Part shown: piece after piece, positions 46,315 to 55,042 of the stretch
How positions within the stretch are numbered: the first letter of the stretch is position 1
Layout of the letters: the number at the start of each line of letters is the position of its first letter
Assembly (NCBI GenBank): GCA_965226215.1
Contig: CBDDCH010000002.1
Location: forward strand, 3,782,001-3,846,000
DNA from: G963668345 sp965226215
GTDB taxonomy: Bacteria; Acidobacteriota; Terriglobia; Bryobacterales; UBA6623
DNA: 64,000 nt
Direction of reading: 5' to 3'
Notes under the pieces: model-generated
Databases searched by the model: none
Seen by the model: only the letters and a program-made list of their open reading frames with translations
Told to the model about the DNA's origin: nothing
Translations under genes and position numbers: made by a program

Positions 46315-48957
46315 CTATGGAACCACCACCCACTGCAAGCTGAGTTGGGAAATCATCGAGGTGCCCTCGAGAGGCTTCGCTACGGGCAGCGCCAGGGTGT
46401 TGCTGCGGCGGCCTTCTACCAGCAATGAGATTGATAGCGGCCCGTCAGGAATCTCATCGGGGACCGTCATCCCGAGCTCATAAAGGCCGGGGAAGCCAGC
46501 TACTGTTCGCAGTGACAGTGGTTCAAAACGCCGGCGATTGATCTCCAGTTGAACGGTCCCGAGATCTTCGGTCAAATCGAGGAAATCGCGTACCCCGAGC
46601 CCGGTTGCTAGTAGCAGTAATTCCTCGCCTGGCTGCGCCGGGTTGTCCGCGCTGACCGTGCTGCCGTCACTCCTTACTGCACGAAACAGACCTGGGGATA
46701 CAGGGGCGATCCTGATCAGCATCGGGTCGCTGACGAGGGGCCCTCTCTGGACTCGAAGCTCCGCGACGCCCGGTTCTACCGTGATTGGAATCTGCAGATT
46801 GATTTGATCAGGAGTCACTGCCAGCACGGTCGCTTCCTGACCGTTTACCGTTACGTTGGGCAGAACGGCCGGGACCGGCTCACCCGAAGCATCAGCACTC
46901 AGCTTCGAGCCGAACAAGGTCGCCAGCACCCCGGGAGACAAGTCGGGCGTCATCGTGGCGCTATTGACCAGCCCGCCGAATCTGAGCTTGGGCCGCGGGT
47001 CGTCAGGGTTAGGCGGGTCTACTTGGAAACGCTGGGCCGCCTCGACCAATTGCAGGCCGCTAGTCACCGTGACCAGATACGGACCACGCGCCGTCTGTGG
47101 GTGAATGCTAATCACAACGCGCAGCCTTTCGGGACTAAGGACTTCGAGGTCCCGCGTCACGATGTCGCTGGCGCCAAACCCAACCACAGTTTGACCCGGA
47201 ATGAAGTTCGTCCCCGCACCTTCGATTTCGACTACCACGTCAGAACCGGCCTCGGCCGAGTCGCGCGACAAAACGAGCGAAGGAGAGATGCCGTCCGGAT
47301 AGGGCAACACAACGTTGCCGTCAGGAAGCGTAAACGCCGAGCTCTGGCCGTCAGGGTTGTACACCGTCACGACAGCTCGGTGTCCCGGCGGCCCGGGGGG
47401 CGGCCGGACACGAATCCCGCCTTCAAATTCATCAAAGTCGACAACCGTCCCCGGCAGTCCGTCAAAGTAAACCAGCGCCCTAGGATCGAAGTCCGATCCC
47501 CGCACGATCCACACCTCGTCGTCGGGGAAGCTAAAGTCGGGTTCGATCCAGTGGATCACCGGCGCTCGTTGCGAAGTGAGCCGTACTGCGCTGGGCAGGA
47601 CATAGATGTCGTCTCTCAAGCGAAACAAAAGCGGCTTAGGCCCCAAGCCACTGAAAGGAGAGATCTCAAAGTCGATCCGAGCAAAGCGGACGTCGAAGGC
47701 GTAAAGGGTCGGCCGTGCCGGTCTCAGGTCGGACCCTACGACTTCCAGGGAGATCTGCGGCAGATTCTGAATGAGTCCCTGCCCGGTCGCCAACACGAAT
47801 GCCGTCTGCTCGCGGTTATCGACGAAAGCCGGGTGAACTCCCGGGGCGCCGTTCCCAGGGAAGCTAAAGGTCGTCACGCTGTGCAGAGCGAGGTCGACCA
47901 GGGGTGTAACGGTAAAGTCAACGTCCTCGGTTGGCGCGCCACCAGCCACCCACACCGACGGAGAATCCGCGAGGCGATTGGATCCCCCGTAAAAGACGGT
48001 CTTGAAGGGCCCGCCTGACACAACAGTCTCGCCCAAGTCCGTTGTCGGTAACACCACATTGGCAGGGCCTAATCCGGTTTGTGTTGCCGGGGGAAGGGGA
48101 TGTGCGTAGACCCAATAAGGCCCCGGAAGCACGCCCTGGATCTGATATCTGCCGTCGGGATCCGTCAGGGAGCTGACGACGATGCCCCCACCCGCTCCGA
48201 TCGCCACCACCGAGGCCAGATGAATCGGGCGGCCCGTCGCGGAAACGACGCGTCCTTCGATACCGCCGAAAACGCGCAGAAAGCTTGCTGTCGGATAGGC
48301 GACGGACAGCCCTGCCACGTCGTCGGCCGCGAGCGGCAACGCTCGTGTAGTAGCTCGGGTCACGTCAGTGCTCATCACGGACCCGGCCAACGAGTGCTGC
48401 AGCCCAAGAGCATGTCCGATCTCATGAACGAGGCTATTAAAGAATTGCTCGGAGAAACTCGGCTTCGGGTGTCCTCCACTCGCTAGATCGTTGGAGAGGA
48501 TCACCTGGGACCGAACAATCGGAACGAAGCCGTCGCGCTGTTCCGCGCGAGTGACGGGACCACCCAACCCGATCACCCCCGGCGGCAATTCGGCAAACAG
48601 TATTTCTCCGCCCGGAGCGGCCGTGTCGGAAAGGCCCTCGCTGATTCCTCCGTAGGCCACCCGTAGCTCGGAGGTCGGCACGTAATTCCACACCGACAGT
48701 GCCTGCCGCACCTGGCTGACGAGAGCCTCATAGCTGTCGTTCACCGCCAATTGCGGCCCACCCCGGCTTACGTAGAAGTAAACCGTGCCGTCGATTAGGG
48801 AGCCGAGGTCGAACTTCTCAATGGCCCTTGGAAAAGGTGGCGAGGCCGAGGGATAGTGGACAAAGTGATAGTAGCCGAAGCAGCCGCTGGGAAGGGCTAC
48901 CAGGAGTACGAGCAGTAGCCGGATGCGCTTTGCCGGCGCCGAACCCACTATTCTCAT
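46315..48957 (-). CDS. Secreted matrixin-like metalloprotease with IPT/TIG and Solibacter-type C-terminal domains
   Basis: 880-aa exported protein. A hydrophobic leader ends near Cys26 (possible lipoprotein). A matrixin-like zinc protease domain has 'VHEIGHALGLQHS': His178, His182 and His188 as zinc ligands, Glu179 as catalytic base, Met195 as the Met-turn. A carboxypeptidase-regulatory-like beta domain follows ('FGGIEGRVVSATGRPIHLASVVAIG'), then beta-sandwich domains including IPT/TIG-like segments ('PVIHWIEPDFSFPDDEVWIVRGSDF', 'SPSLVLSRDSAEAGSDVVVEIEG'), and at the end (about 665-870) the domain known from Solibacter proteins ('LSPGVLATLFGSKLS', 'VNGQEATVLAVTPDQINLQIP', 'RIAPVSPGLFRA'). The last domain is the best taxonomic marker in the window. 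It starts at the stop of the preceding small gene (TAATG). Confidence 0.9.
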   Translation of the reverse strand: MRIVGSAPAKRIRLLLVLLVALPSGCFGYYHFVHYPSASPPFPRAIEKFDLGSLIDGTVYFYVSRGGPQLAVNDSYEALVSQVRQALSVWNYVPTSELRVAYGGISEGLSDTAAPGGEILFAELPPGVIGLGGPVTRAEQRDGFVPIVRSQVILSNDLASGGHPKPSFSEQFFNSLVHEIGHALGLQHSLAGSVMSTDVTRATTRALPLAADDVAGLSVAYPTASFLRVFGGIEGRVVSATGRPIHLASVVAIGAGGGIVVSSLTDPDGRYQIQGVLPGPYWVYAHPLPPATQTGLGPANVVLPTTDLGETVVSGGPFKTVFYGGSNRLADSPSVWVAGGAPTEDVDFTVTPLVDLALHSVTTFSFPGNGAPGVHPAFVDNREQTAFVLATGQGLIQNLPQISLEVVGSDLRPARPTLYAFDVRFARIDFEISPFSGLGPKPLLFRLRDDIYVLPSAVRLTSQRAPVIHWIEPDFSFPDDEVWIVRGSDFDPRALVYFDGLPGTVVDFDEFEGGIRVRPPPGPPGHRAVVTVYNPDGQSSAFTLPDGNVVLPYPDGISPSLVLSRDSAEAGSDVVVEIEGAGTNFIPGQTVVGFGASDIVTRDLEVLSPERLRVVISIHPQTARGPYLVTVTSGLQLVEAAQRFQVDPPNPDDPRPKLRFGGLVNSATMTPDLSPGVLATLFGSKLSADASGEPVPAVLPNVTVNGQEATVLAVTPDQINLQIPITVEPGVAELRVQRGPLVSDPMLIRIAPVSPGLFRAVRSDGSTVSADNPAQPGEELLLLATGLGVRDFLDLTEDLGTVQLEINRRRFEPLSLRTVAGFPGLYELGMTVPDEIPDGPLSISLLVEGRRSNTLALPVAKPLEGTSMISQLSLQWVVVP

Positions 48958-49496
48958 TACTTCTCGTTGGCCAATTCCAATTGGATCCTGGCCACTAGAT
49001 CATGCAAGGGCATCTCGATGGCGCGATCCTGAACCCGAACTCCCGTCTTGGGAGCCAGCATCAAGTCTCCACTTGGCTTGCGGGTGACGCGAAGCTCTCC
49101 TGTTGGAGCTTGGGTAACATCGAACAGACCTTGGCTCAGACCGGTGATTTGGATCCTACCGCTAGGCCCCTGCCAGAGAAAGAACACGAACTCGCTCCCC
49201 GGCTCGAGCTGTGGCACACCCCCAAAACGCTGGCTCAGACCACCGACCGACCCCCCAGGAAGCGCCACCTCGACTTCGTGCCATGGCTCGCCTTTCCACT
49301 GATCGATCACCTTCAGGCGCGTTAGTGTGTAGATCAAGCGCCCTTCCTGTACGCCGCGGCTTTCGCCCGTCCGGGCATAGACGACAGCGGTCGACTGCTC
49401 GATCATCTTCCCGAGCGAGAGCTGCTCCAGAGTCGCGCTCGGGAGAGGCAGTAAGCCCAGGCAGGCAAGGTAAGCAATAATGCGGACGACGCACAT
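48957..49496 (-). CDS. Small exported protein coupled to the metalloprotease
   Basis: 179 aa from ATG 49496, with signal peptide MCVVRIIAYLACLGLLPLPSA. I do not recognise a named family; it resembles small secreted beta proteins found in front of matrixin-like proteins in Acidobacteriota ('STAVVYARTGESRGVQEGRLIYTLTRLKVIDQWKGE', 'VEVALPGGSVGGLSQRFGGVPQLEPGSEFVFFLW'). The stop (TAA) and the protease start (ATG) share one base, so the two are coupled. A role as inhibitor, chaperone or partner of the protease is inference. Confidence 0.75.
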   Translation of the reverse strand: MCVVRIIAYLACLGLLPLPSATLEQLSLGKMIEQSTAVVYARTGESRGVQEGRLIYTLTRLKVIDQWKGEPWHEVEVALPGGSVGGLSQRFGGVPQLEPGSEFVFFLWQGPSGRIQITGLSQGLFDVTQAPTGELRVTRKPSGDLMLAPKTGVRVQDRAIEMPLHDLVARIQLELANEK

Positions 49497-49837
49497 ACCC
49501 ACTACTCGACAGGCAGGTCCGGTACCAAACTCAAGTGATTTTATCACAACAACTTAGGTCGAAAATGTGGGCTTGCGCTTACACACATTGACACGCCACC
49601 GTGCCTTTGCGCCACGGCCGGCGGACGAGCGCGCCGGAAAGTGAGCAGCCGGCTCCTCAGTACAGCCTCCGGAGTCGGCAGGGCCAGCGCGAACTAGCCC
49701 GCCTTTCTCACGAGGTGGCGAGGCAGGCCTAAAACAGGACCAGGGATCTCGAATGGGAGCCTTGCTACAATGGCGACGAGCGTTGACGAGCTGCGAAACG
49801 ATGCTCGTTCGCGACCCTTTTTGCAGTGAGGAGGCCG
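49497..49837. other. Divergent intergenic region
   Basis: Separates two divergent units. No gene is supported. Beyond the ribosome binding site of the following gene (GAGGAGG at 49827-49833) I see no clear promoter elements. Confidence 0.4.
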
Positions 49838-50320
49838 ATGCCGTTTTGCAAGAATTGCGGTGCCGATGTCACAGACGCAAAGTTCTGCGGCAATTGTGGA
49901 ACTGCGACCGGACAAGAGACTGCCGGCGCTAGCGGCGGGCCGGCAACTTCGAGCCCGCAAGGCAAGGACCCTCGCGGCGAGGCGCCGATTGGCGATCTAG
50001 GCATCACCGAAAACGCCGCGGCCGCGCTGTGTTACTTCCTTCTCCCCGCAGCCATTTTCCTCGTGATCGAGCCCTATCGGGACAGCCGCTTCATTCGCTT
50101 CCACTGTTTTCAGGCGATCTTCTGTGCCGCGGCGATCTTGATTGCTCTCGCAATTGTCACAACCATCCTCTCGCTCATCTTCGGCTTCCTAGCCTACGTC
50201 TTCGCCTGGCTGATTGTCGTGGCGTCCTTCGTCTACGGGATCAAGCTGATCATGCGAATCTACGGGGGCGAAAATGTCAAGATCCCCATCATCGGCGACC
50301 TTGCCGAGAGATACGCCTAA
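49838..50320 (+). CDS. Zinc-ribbon membrane protein (DUF4870-like)
   Basis: 160 aa. N-terminal zinc ribbon 'MPFCKNCGADVTDAKFCGNCGTATG' (two CxxC pairs), a polar linker, then a DUF4870-like membrane part with about three helices ('ENAAAALCYFLLPAAIFLVIEPYRDSRFIRFHCFQAIFCAAAILIALAIVTTILSLIFGFL', with the conserved FIRFHCFQA). ATG 49838 has an excellent GAGGAGG five bases upstream; the longer frame from 49826 is not needed. Function unknown; such proteins are common small membrane proteins of Acidobacteriota. Confidence 0.8.
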   Translation: MPFCKNCGADVTDAKFCGNCGTATGQETAGASGGPATSSPQGKDPRGEAPIGDLGITENAAAALCYFLLPAAIFLVIEPYRDSRFIRFHCFQAIFCAAAILIALAIVTTILSLIFGFLAYVFAWLIVVASFVYGIKLIMRIYGGENVKIPIIGDLAERYA

Positions 50321-50467
50321 GCTGCATTCGAACGGAGTTCGGCGGGAGCGGGTTGTCGTGTAGTGCGCCGGGCAGATTGCCCTATCCGGAACTGCCCAAA
50401 TGCTGCTGTTTCACGCCCATAGGAGGAAGTTTTCGGTTGCCGATGCTGAGATCTGGCCCAGCTTCTC

Positions 50468-51430
50468 TTAATCAAGGGCGCCCTGACGCAGCTCGGCGTG
50501 AATGATCACCGTCTGGCCCGGCTCGACAGTGAGGGTCTTGACCCACTCCTCGAAGCCCCTCTTCCGCAGCTTCACTTCGTATTCACCAGCTTTGACCTCT
50601 TTCGTCCTCGGGGTGAGCCCGTTGAAATTGCTGTTCAACTCAACGTCGGCTCCGGTCGGCTCCGATGTGATCTTGAGTAGGCCGGGACGGACTTTGTCCC
50701 GGCTGGACGCTTCTTGACCGCCGTGGCGTTGATCGGACTTCGCTGAGAGGCGGGCTGTTTCGGCCATCGCCGAGTATTTTTTAAGGGTCGCAATGAGATC
50801 CTTAGTCGTTTCCGGCGGTGCGACCTCGCGAGCAAGAATTTGCCTGGGGGATACGTACTCCCCGTAGATTCGCCAGTTAGCCTCGTTGTCTGGTCGCAGC
50901 GTGGCGCCCTCCAGAGAAACCCCTGCAAACAGACCCCGCGAGCGAGAATACGACAGGATCTTTGCCCGCATCTGGGCGTCAGTCTGTGCCTGTACAGAGC
51001 GGCCTACCGGGCCGCCGGCCACGGCGGCGTCCGCGCCCAAGGTGAACTTGCTCGACTGAAGCTTCTCGACGCCTTCCTCGTTCATAACGAGCAAGACCAC
51101 GTCTGTGGAACTGCCTCCCAATTGCAGTCCGAAGCTGCCGCCCTCGATCCGAACGGTCGAGGGGCCGCTCCATTCCTTGCTCTCCTTGTCGCGACACAGC
51201 AGGACTCCTTTGCCGTATTTGCCTCCAAAGATGAAGCCCACCTTCTTGACCCCCGGAATCAGCGCAACACAGTGAGCTCTGTCGAACAATCCGAGGGGAA
51301 TGGACTTGTCGGGCGCGCCCATGATTTCCTCCAGCAAACGGGCTGCCGCCCCACACCGCTCGACAGCTTTGTCCGTAGCTCCAAGACTACTTACCGCCAG
51401 AATGAGCAGGGTGACGATTCGATTTCTCAT
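50468..51430 (-). CDS. SYLF (YSC84) domain lipid-binding protein with PEGA domain
   Basis: 320-aa exported protein. Signal peptide MRNRIVTLLILAVSSLGA. The SYLF/YSC84 domain fills most of it: 'AAARLLEEIMGAPDKSIPLGLFDRAHCVALIPGVKKVGFIFGGKYGKGVLLCRD', 'GSFGLQLGGSSTDVVLLVMNEEGVEKL', 'ADAAVAGGPVGRSVQAQTDAQMRAKILSYSRSRGLFAGVSLEG'. A C-terminal PEGA domain follows ('LLKITSEPTGADVELNSNFNGLTPRTKEVKAGEYEVKLRKRGFEEWVKTLTV'). SYLF domains bind phosphoinositide-like lipids in eukaryotes; the bacterial role is unknown. ATG 51430 has GGAGG seven bases upstream. Convergent with the zinc-ribbon membrane protein gene. Confidence 0.88.
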   Translation of the reverse strand: MRNRIVTLLILAVSSLGATDKAVERCGAAARLLEEIMGAPDKSIPLGLFDRAHCVALIPGVKKVGFIFGGKYGKGVLLCRDKESKEWSGPSTVRIEGGSFGLQLGGSSTDVVLLVMNEEGVEKLQSSKFTLGADAAVAGGPVGRSVQAQTDAQMRAKILSYSRSRGLFAGVSLEGATLRPDNEANWRIYGEYVSPRQILAREVAPPETTKDLIATLKKYSAMAETARLSAKSDQRHGGQEASSRDKVRPGLLKITSEPTGADVELNSNFNGLTPRTKEVKAGEYEVKLRKRGFEEWVKTLTVEPGQTVIIHAELRQGALD

Positions 51431-51709
51431 CGTTTTTCCTCCCAAGGTTTGTCGCCATCAGGCTCGAGGTCCTAGTGGGTTCCGGCCTCTCGGCTGGCGA
51501 CGCCGATCGTTGGTCGTTGCGCCCCCCGGCCGTTAGGAAGTGTAGGGGCAAGCGGGCACGGAGTCAATCCAGGCAAGACCCTAGGATGGCTCTATCGGGT
51601 GCCGTCGCGTACTATGGGGTGGGATCTCGGGAATGCCGTGCCCGGCGTTCCCTATTGTCCGCTGGGATCCTGATCCGGACGAGCCAGAACTAAACTAGGC
51701 TAAGGGCGC

Positions 51710-53713
51710 TTATCGAGGCTCCTGGGCCACGCCGGTTAGTTCTCTTGTCTTGAGAGCCTTGATGCGGTCGCGGAGCTTGGCTGCCTGTTCAAACTCGAAC
51801 TTCTGTGCAGCGTCCCGCATTCGTTTCTCGAGCCGGTCAACAAGATTTTGCAACTCCTCGACCGACCCCGGCAACTCCGTTTCCGCTTCGTCGTCGGGAA
51901 TCGAGAGGTAGTCGGCTTCGACGATCCTGGCCAGGCTCATATCCACCGGCTTTGAGATGGTCTGCGGGGTGATATGATTCGCCTCGTTATACTGCACTTG
52001 CACGGCTCGCCGCCGATCCGTTTCGTCGATGGCCCGGGCCATACTCTCGGTCATCCGGTCGGCGTAAAGGACCGCCCGGCCGTTGACGTTGCGGGCGGCT
52101 CTGCCGATCGTCTGGATCAGCGAGCCGGAGGAGCGCAGAAACCCTTCCTTGTCGGCGTCCAGAATCGCAACCAGTGAGACTTCGGGCAGATCCAAGCCCT
52201 CTCGAAGTAGGTTGACGCCGATCAGGACGTCGTATTCGCCCTTGCGCAAGTCGCGCAACAGCCGAACGCGCTCCAGGGTGTCAATCTCCGAATGCATATA
52301 CCGGCAGTGGACACCGGTTTCCGAATAGTATTCCGAAAGGTCTTCGGCCATGCGCTTCGTGAGGGTCGTTACGAGAACGCGCTCCCCGACCTCGGCACGC
52401 CTGCGAATCTCACCCAACAGGTCGTCTACCTGCCCCTTGACGGACCTAACTTCGACTGCCGGGTCGATCAGGCCGGTCGGGCGGATCAGTTGTTCCACCA
52501 CCGTGCCGGCGGACTTGGTCAACTCGTAGGGTCCCGGCGTTGCCGAAACGTAGATAGCTTGGTTGACGCGGTGTTCGAACTCTTCAAATTTCAACGGGCG
52601 ATTGTCGAGGGCGCTGGGCAGGCGAAATCCGTATTCGACGAGGGTTTCCTTTCGCGAGCGGTCGCCCTTGTACATGCCTCGCAACTGAGGCACGGTCTGG
52701 TGGCTTTCGTCGATGAAAAGCAGGGCGTCCTGCGGTAGATAGTCGAGCAGCGTCGGAGGCGGCTCGCCGGGCAGCCTTCCCGAAAAGTGGCGCGAGTAGT
52801 TCTCGATACCGTGGCAATAGCCAATCTCCCGGATCATTTCGATATCGAAGAGTGTCCGCTGGCTCAACCGCTGCGCTTCGAGTCGCTTGTTTCGCTTGTT
52901 CAGTTCTCCAGTCCACCAATCGAGCTCGGCGAGAATCGCTTCGATAGCGCCTTCGCGAGTCTCCTTCGACATGACGTAGTGGCGGGCGGGATAGATCGGC
53001 AACCGGAGGTAGGTCTGACGGACTTGTCCCAGTAGTGGGTCGATTTGCGAGAGGCTATCGATCTCATCGCCCCAAAGCTCGATGCGGTAGGCGTAGTCGT
53101 CGTAGGTAGGGAATATCTCGATGACGTCGCCGATGACGCGGAAGGCGCCTCGTTTGAAGTCCTCATCCCGGCGTTCGTAGAGGATCTCGACCAGCCGCTT
53201 CGTAATCTGCTCGCGCGCGATTTTCTGGCCTTTCTCGAGCATCATCAGCATGCCGTAGTAAGCATCCGGGGAACCTAGGCCGTAGATGCAACTGACGCTG
53301 GCGATGATCACGCAGTCGCGCCTCTCGAACAAGGACCTCGTTGCCGACAGACGCAGCTTGTCGAGTTCGTCGTTGATCGTGGCTTCCTTCTCGATGTAGG
53401 TGTCGCTCGAGGGGAGATAGGCCTCCGGCTGGTAGTAGTCGTAGTAGCTGACGAAAAATTCGGCGGCGTTTTCGGGAAAGAAATTCTTGAACTCGTGATA
53501 GAGCTGAGCGGCCAGTGTCTTGTTGTGGGCAATCACCAGGGCCGGTCGCTGGACCTGCTCGATGACCTTGGCAACGGTGTAGGTTTTGCCCGAGCCCGTG
53601 ACGCCGAGCAGGACTTGGTGGCACTCTCCGTCTCGCAGCCCGTGAACGAGCTGGTCGATCGCGGTCTGCTGGTCGCCGCCCGGGGTGTAAGGCGATGCCA
53701 GTCGGAATCCCAT
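51710..53713 (-). CDS. uvrB: Excinuclease ABC subunit B
   Basis: UvrB, 667 aa, the damage-verifying helicase-like subunit of nucleotide excision repair. Walker A 'LLGVTGSGKTYTVAKVIEQ', beta-hairpin 'YYDYYQPEAYLPSSDTYIEKEATINDELDKLRLSATRSL', Walker B 'LLFIDESHQTVPQ', helicase motifs V/VI 'VLIGVNLLREGLDLPEVSLVAILDADKEGFLRS' and 'QTIGRAARNVNG', and a C-terminal UVR domain ('LVDRLEKRMRDAAQKFEFEQAAKLRDRIKAL') that contacts UvrC. ATG 53713 gives the usual N-terminus; no ribosome binding site is seen before it. Other uvr genes are not in the window. Confidence 0.97.
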   Translation of the reverse strand: MGFRLASPYTPGGDQQTAIDQLVHGLRDGECHQVLLGVTGSGKTYTVAKVIEQVQRPALVIAHNKTLAAQLYHEFKNFFPENAAEFFVSYYDYYQPEAYLPSSDTYIEKEATINDELDKLRLSATRSLFERRDCVIIASVSCIYGLGSPDAYYGMLMMLEKGQKIAREQITKRLVEILYERRDEDFKRGAFRVIGDVIEIFPTYDDYAYRIELWGDEIDSLSQIDPLLGQVRQTYLRLPIYPARHYVMSKETREGAIEAILAELDWWTGELNKRNKRLEAQRLSQRTLFDIEMIREIGYCHGIENYSRHFSGRLPGEPPPTLLDYLPQDALLFIDESHQTVPQLRGMYKGDRSRKETLVEYGFRLPSALDNRPLKFEEFEHRVNQAIYVSATPGPYELTKSAGTVVEQLIRPTGLIDPAVEVRSVKGQVDDLLGEIRRRAEVGERVLVTTLTKRMAEDLSEYYSETGVHCRYMHSEIDTLERVRLLRDLRKGEYDVLIGVNLLREGLDLPEVSLVAILDADKEGFLRSSGSLIQTIGRAARNVNGRAVLYADRMTESMARAIDETDRRRAVQVQYNEANHITPQTISKPVDMSLARIVEADYLSIPDDEAETELPGSVEELQNLVDRLEKRMRDAAQKFEFEQAAKLRDRIKALKTRELTGVAQEPR

Positions 53714-53900
53714 GGGGTGATCGGGGGCTCGGGAGACAGACGCCGGGTGCGGCCAGATTTCGGCGGCGCCGCTTCAGTGAAACACTAAGCCGCGGATCGA
53801 GCGCGAAGCGTGTCGGACGTCGCCTGTCCCCTGCTCGCGCGACCACGGACGAGTTCATTTTATCACCGACCTCTGGCGTGGAATCTCGGTATCCGCCCCG

Positions 53901-53919
53901 CCCCCCCGCCCCCCCCCCC
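53901..53919. repeat. Poly-C tract in the uvrB-vapB divergent region
   Basis: C7-G-C11 on the plus strand (53901-53907 and 53909-53919), preceded by CCGCCCCG. It lies about 65 bases upstream of the vapB -35 box and 190 bases upstream of uvrB. Such tracts slip in replication and are also a common sequencing trouble spot. Confidence 0.8.
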
Positions 53920-53980
53920 GAGCGCACTGGGTTCCGACGGGTGCTGGGTTGTGTTGCCATGAGGGGTGGCGTTTGTCCCC

Positions 53981-54027
53981 TTGACTCCGGAATAGTATGG
54001 CCATACTCTAATTAGTATGGTCATACT
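53981..54027 (+). promoter_or_regulatory. Promoter and double palindromic operator of the second VapBC module
   Basis: TTGACT at 53981-53986. Two 14-bp palindromes follow, AGTATGGCCATACT (53994-54007, perfect) and AGTATGGTCATACT (54014-54027, one mismatch at the centre), spaced 20 bp, two helical turns. The second contains the start codon ATG (54017). The -10 box is either TACTCT (54004-54009, 17-base spacer) or TCTAAT (54007-54012, 20-base spacer). Binding of two ribbon-helix-helix dimers would block promoter and start codon together. Confidence 0.7.
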
Positions 54028-54301
54028 TTCGATCAAGAATACGTATTCTCTCGATGTCGAAACTGTCCGCGATCTCGAAGAGATGGCCCGGCGCTGGGGC
54101 GTCTCCAAGTCCGAAGCCTTGCGCCGGGCGATTCGTGCGACCGCCAAACAAAACCTGCCGAGCTCACCGGACGCCTTGGCGGCCCTGGAAGCTCTGCAGC
54201 AACGTCTGGCCCTAACTCCGGCGAAAGCGCGGGCGTGGAGCCGGCGTGCGAAGAGTGAGCGCCGGGCATCGTCACGGAAAGCAGAGGACCGCAGGCGGTG
54301 A
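54017..54301 (+). CDS. Ribbon-helix-helix antitoxin (second VapBC)
   Basis: 94 aa. 'NTYSLDVETVRDLEEMARRWGVSKSEALRRAIRATAKQ' is a CopG/RHH-type DNA-binding domain (residues 8-45), with a basic C-terminal tail. ATG 54017 lies inside the second operator palindrome and 4-7 bases downstream of the possible -10 boxes; no later start fits the RHH domain. The stop overlaps the toxin's GTG by four bases. Confidence 0.82.
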   Translation: MVILSIKNTYSLDVETVRDLEEMARRWGVSKSEALRRAIRATAKQNLPSSPDALAALEALQQRLALTPAKARAWSRRAKSERRASSRKAEDRRR

Positions 54302-54675
54302 TCCATGTCGATACAAGCTTCCTCATCCGCGCGCTCACCAAAGGGTCCTCGGAAGACCGTCGGCTTCGAAACTGGTTGCGAGACGGTGAATCGCTGGGGA
54401 TCAGCGCGATTAGCTGGACGGAGTTTCTCTGCGGACCCGTGGATGAAGAAGAAGTGGAGTTGGCGACATACGTTCTGAGAGAACAAGTACCGTTTCTCCC
54501 AAGGGACTCCATTGTGGCTGCGCGTCTCTTCAACCTAAACGGCAGGCGTCGGGGGTCTTTGACGGATTGCATGATCGCCGCAACGGCGATCCGTTGCGAC
54601 GCGGCGCTCGCCACCTCCGATGTAGCTGATTTCCGTGAGCTGGCGTCGCTCGGTTTGAAGATGGTGGGTACATAG
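54298..54675 (+). CDS. PIN-domain toxin (second VapBC)
   Basis: 125-aa VapC-type ribonuclease. 'IHVDTSFLIRALTKGS' (Asp), 'ISAISWTEFLCGPV' (Glu), 'GSLTDCMIAATAIRCDA' (Asp), 'LATSDVADF' (Asp) give the PIN active site. GTG 54298 overlaps the antitoxin stop (GTGA), so translation is coupled. Confidence 0.9.
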   Translation: MIHVDTSFLIRALTKGSSEDRRLRNWLRDGESLGISAISWTEFLCGPVDEEEVELATYVLREQVPFLPRDSIVAARLFNLNGRRRGSLTDCMIAATAIRCDAALATSDVADFRELASLGLKMVGT

Positions 54676-55042
54676 TCTGACCTGGGCTCGAAACCCCGCA
54701 CGGCATGCTGCGGAGCGGTCCAAATTAGCCGAGCTCGGATTCTGCCTGCGCCGGATACGGATGTGGCGCACGCCTCCCGGCGTGTCTTTTCCGCCATCGT
54801 GAGTTTCCGACCGGAATTGGTCACCATATCTTGCGAACAGCAGTAAGTGGTTACTCCTACCGAACCCAAAACGTTTCATGCTGCAAGCGATCCAAAAGCC
54901 TAATTGGGACAAGTCCGCGGCATGCCGTGCCCCTACGAAATCAACCAGGCGTGTGGTGGTCGGAGGCTGCGCCGGCATGTGGGCCTCTCGCCCCGCGCTT
55001 CTTGCGGCAAGACAGTCGGGCACTGCGTGATAAGCTACCTTC
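54676..55042. other. Intergenic region with palindromic repeats
   Basis: No gene is supported in these 367 bases. Two members of the dispersed palindrome family are present: GCACGGCATGCTGCGG near 54698-54713 and CGCGGCATGCCGTGCCCCTA near 54916-54935. The murJ promoter must lie in the last 100 bases but is not clear; TAAGCT at 55031-55036 is a weak -10 candidate six bases before the start. Confidence 0.55.
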
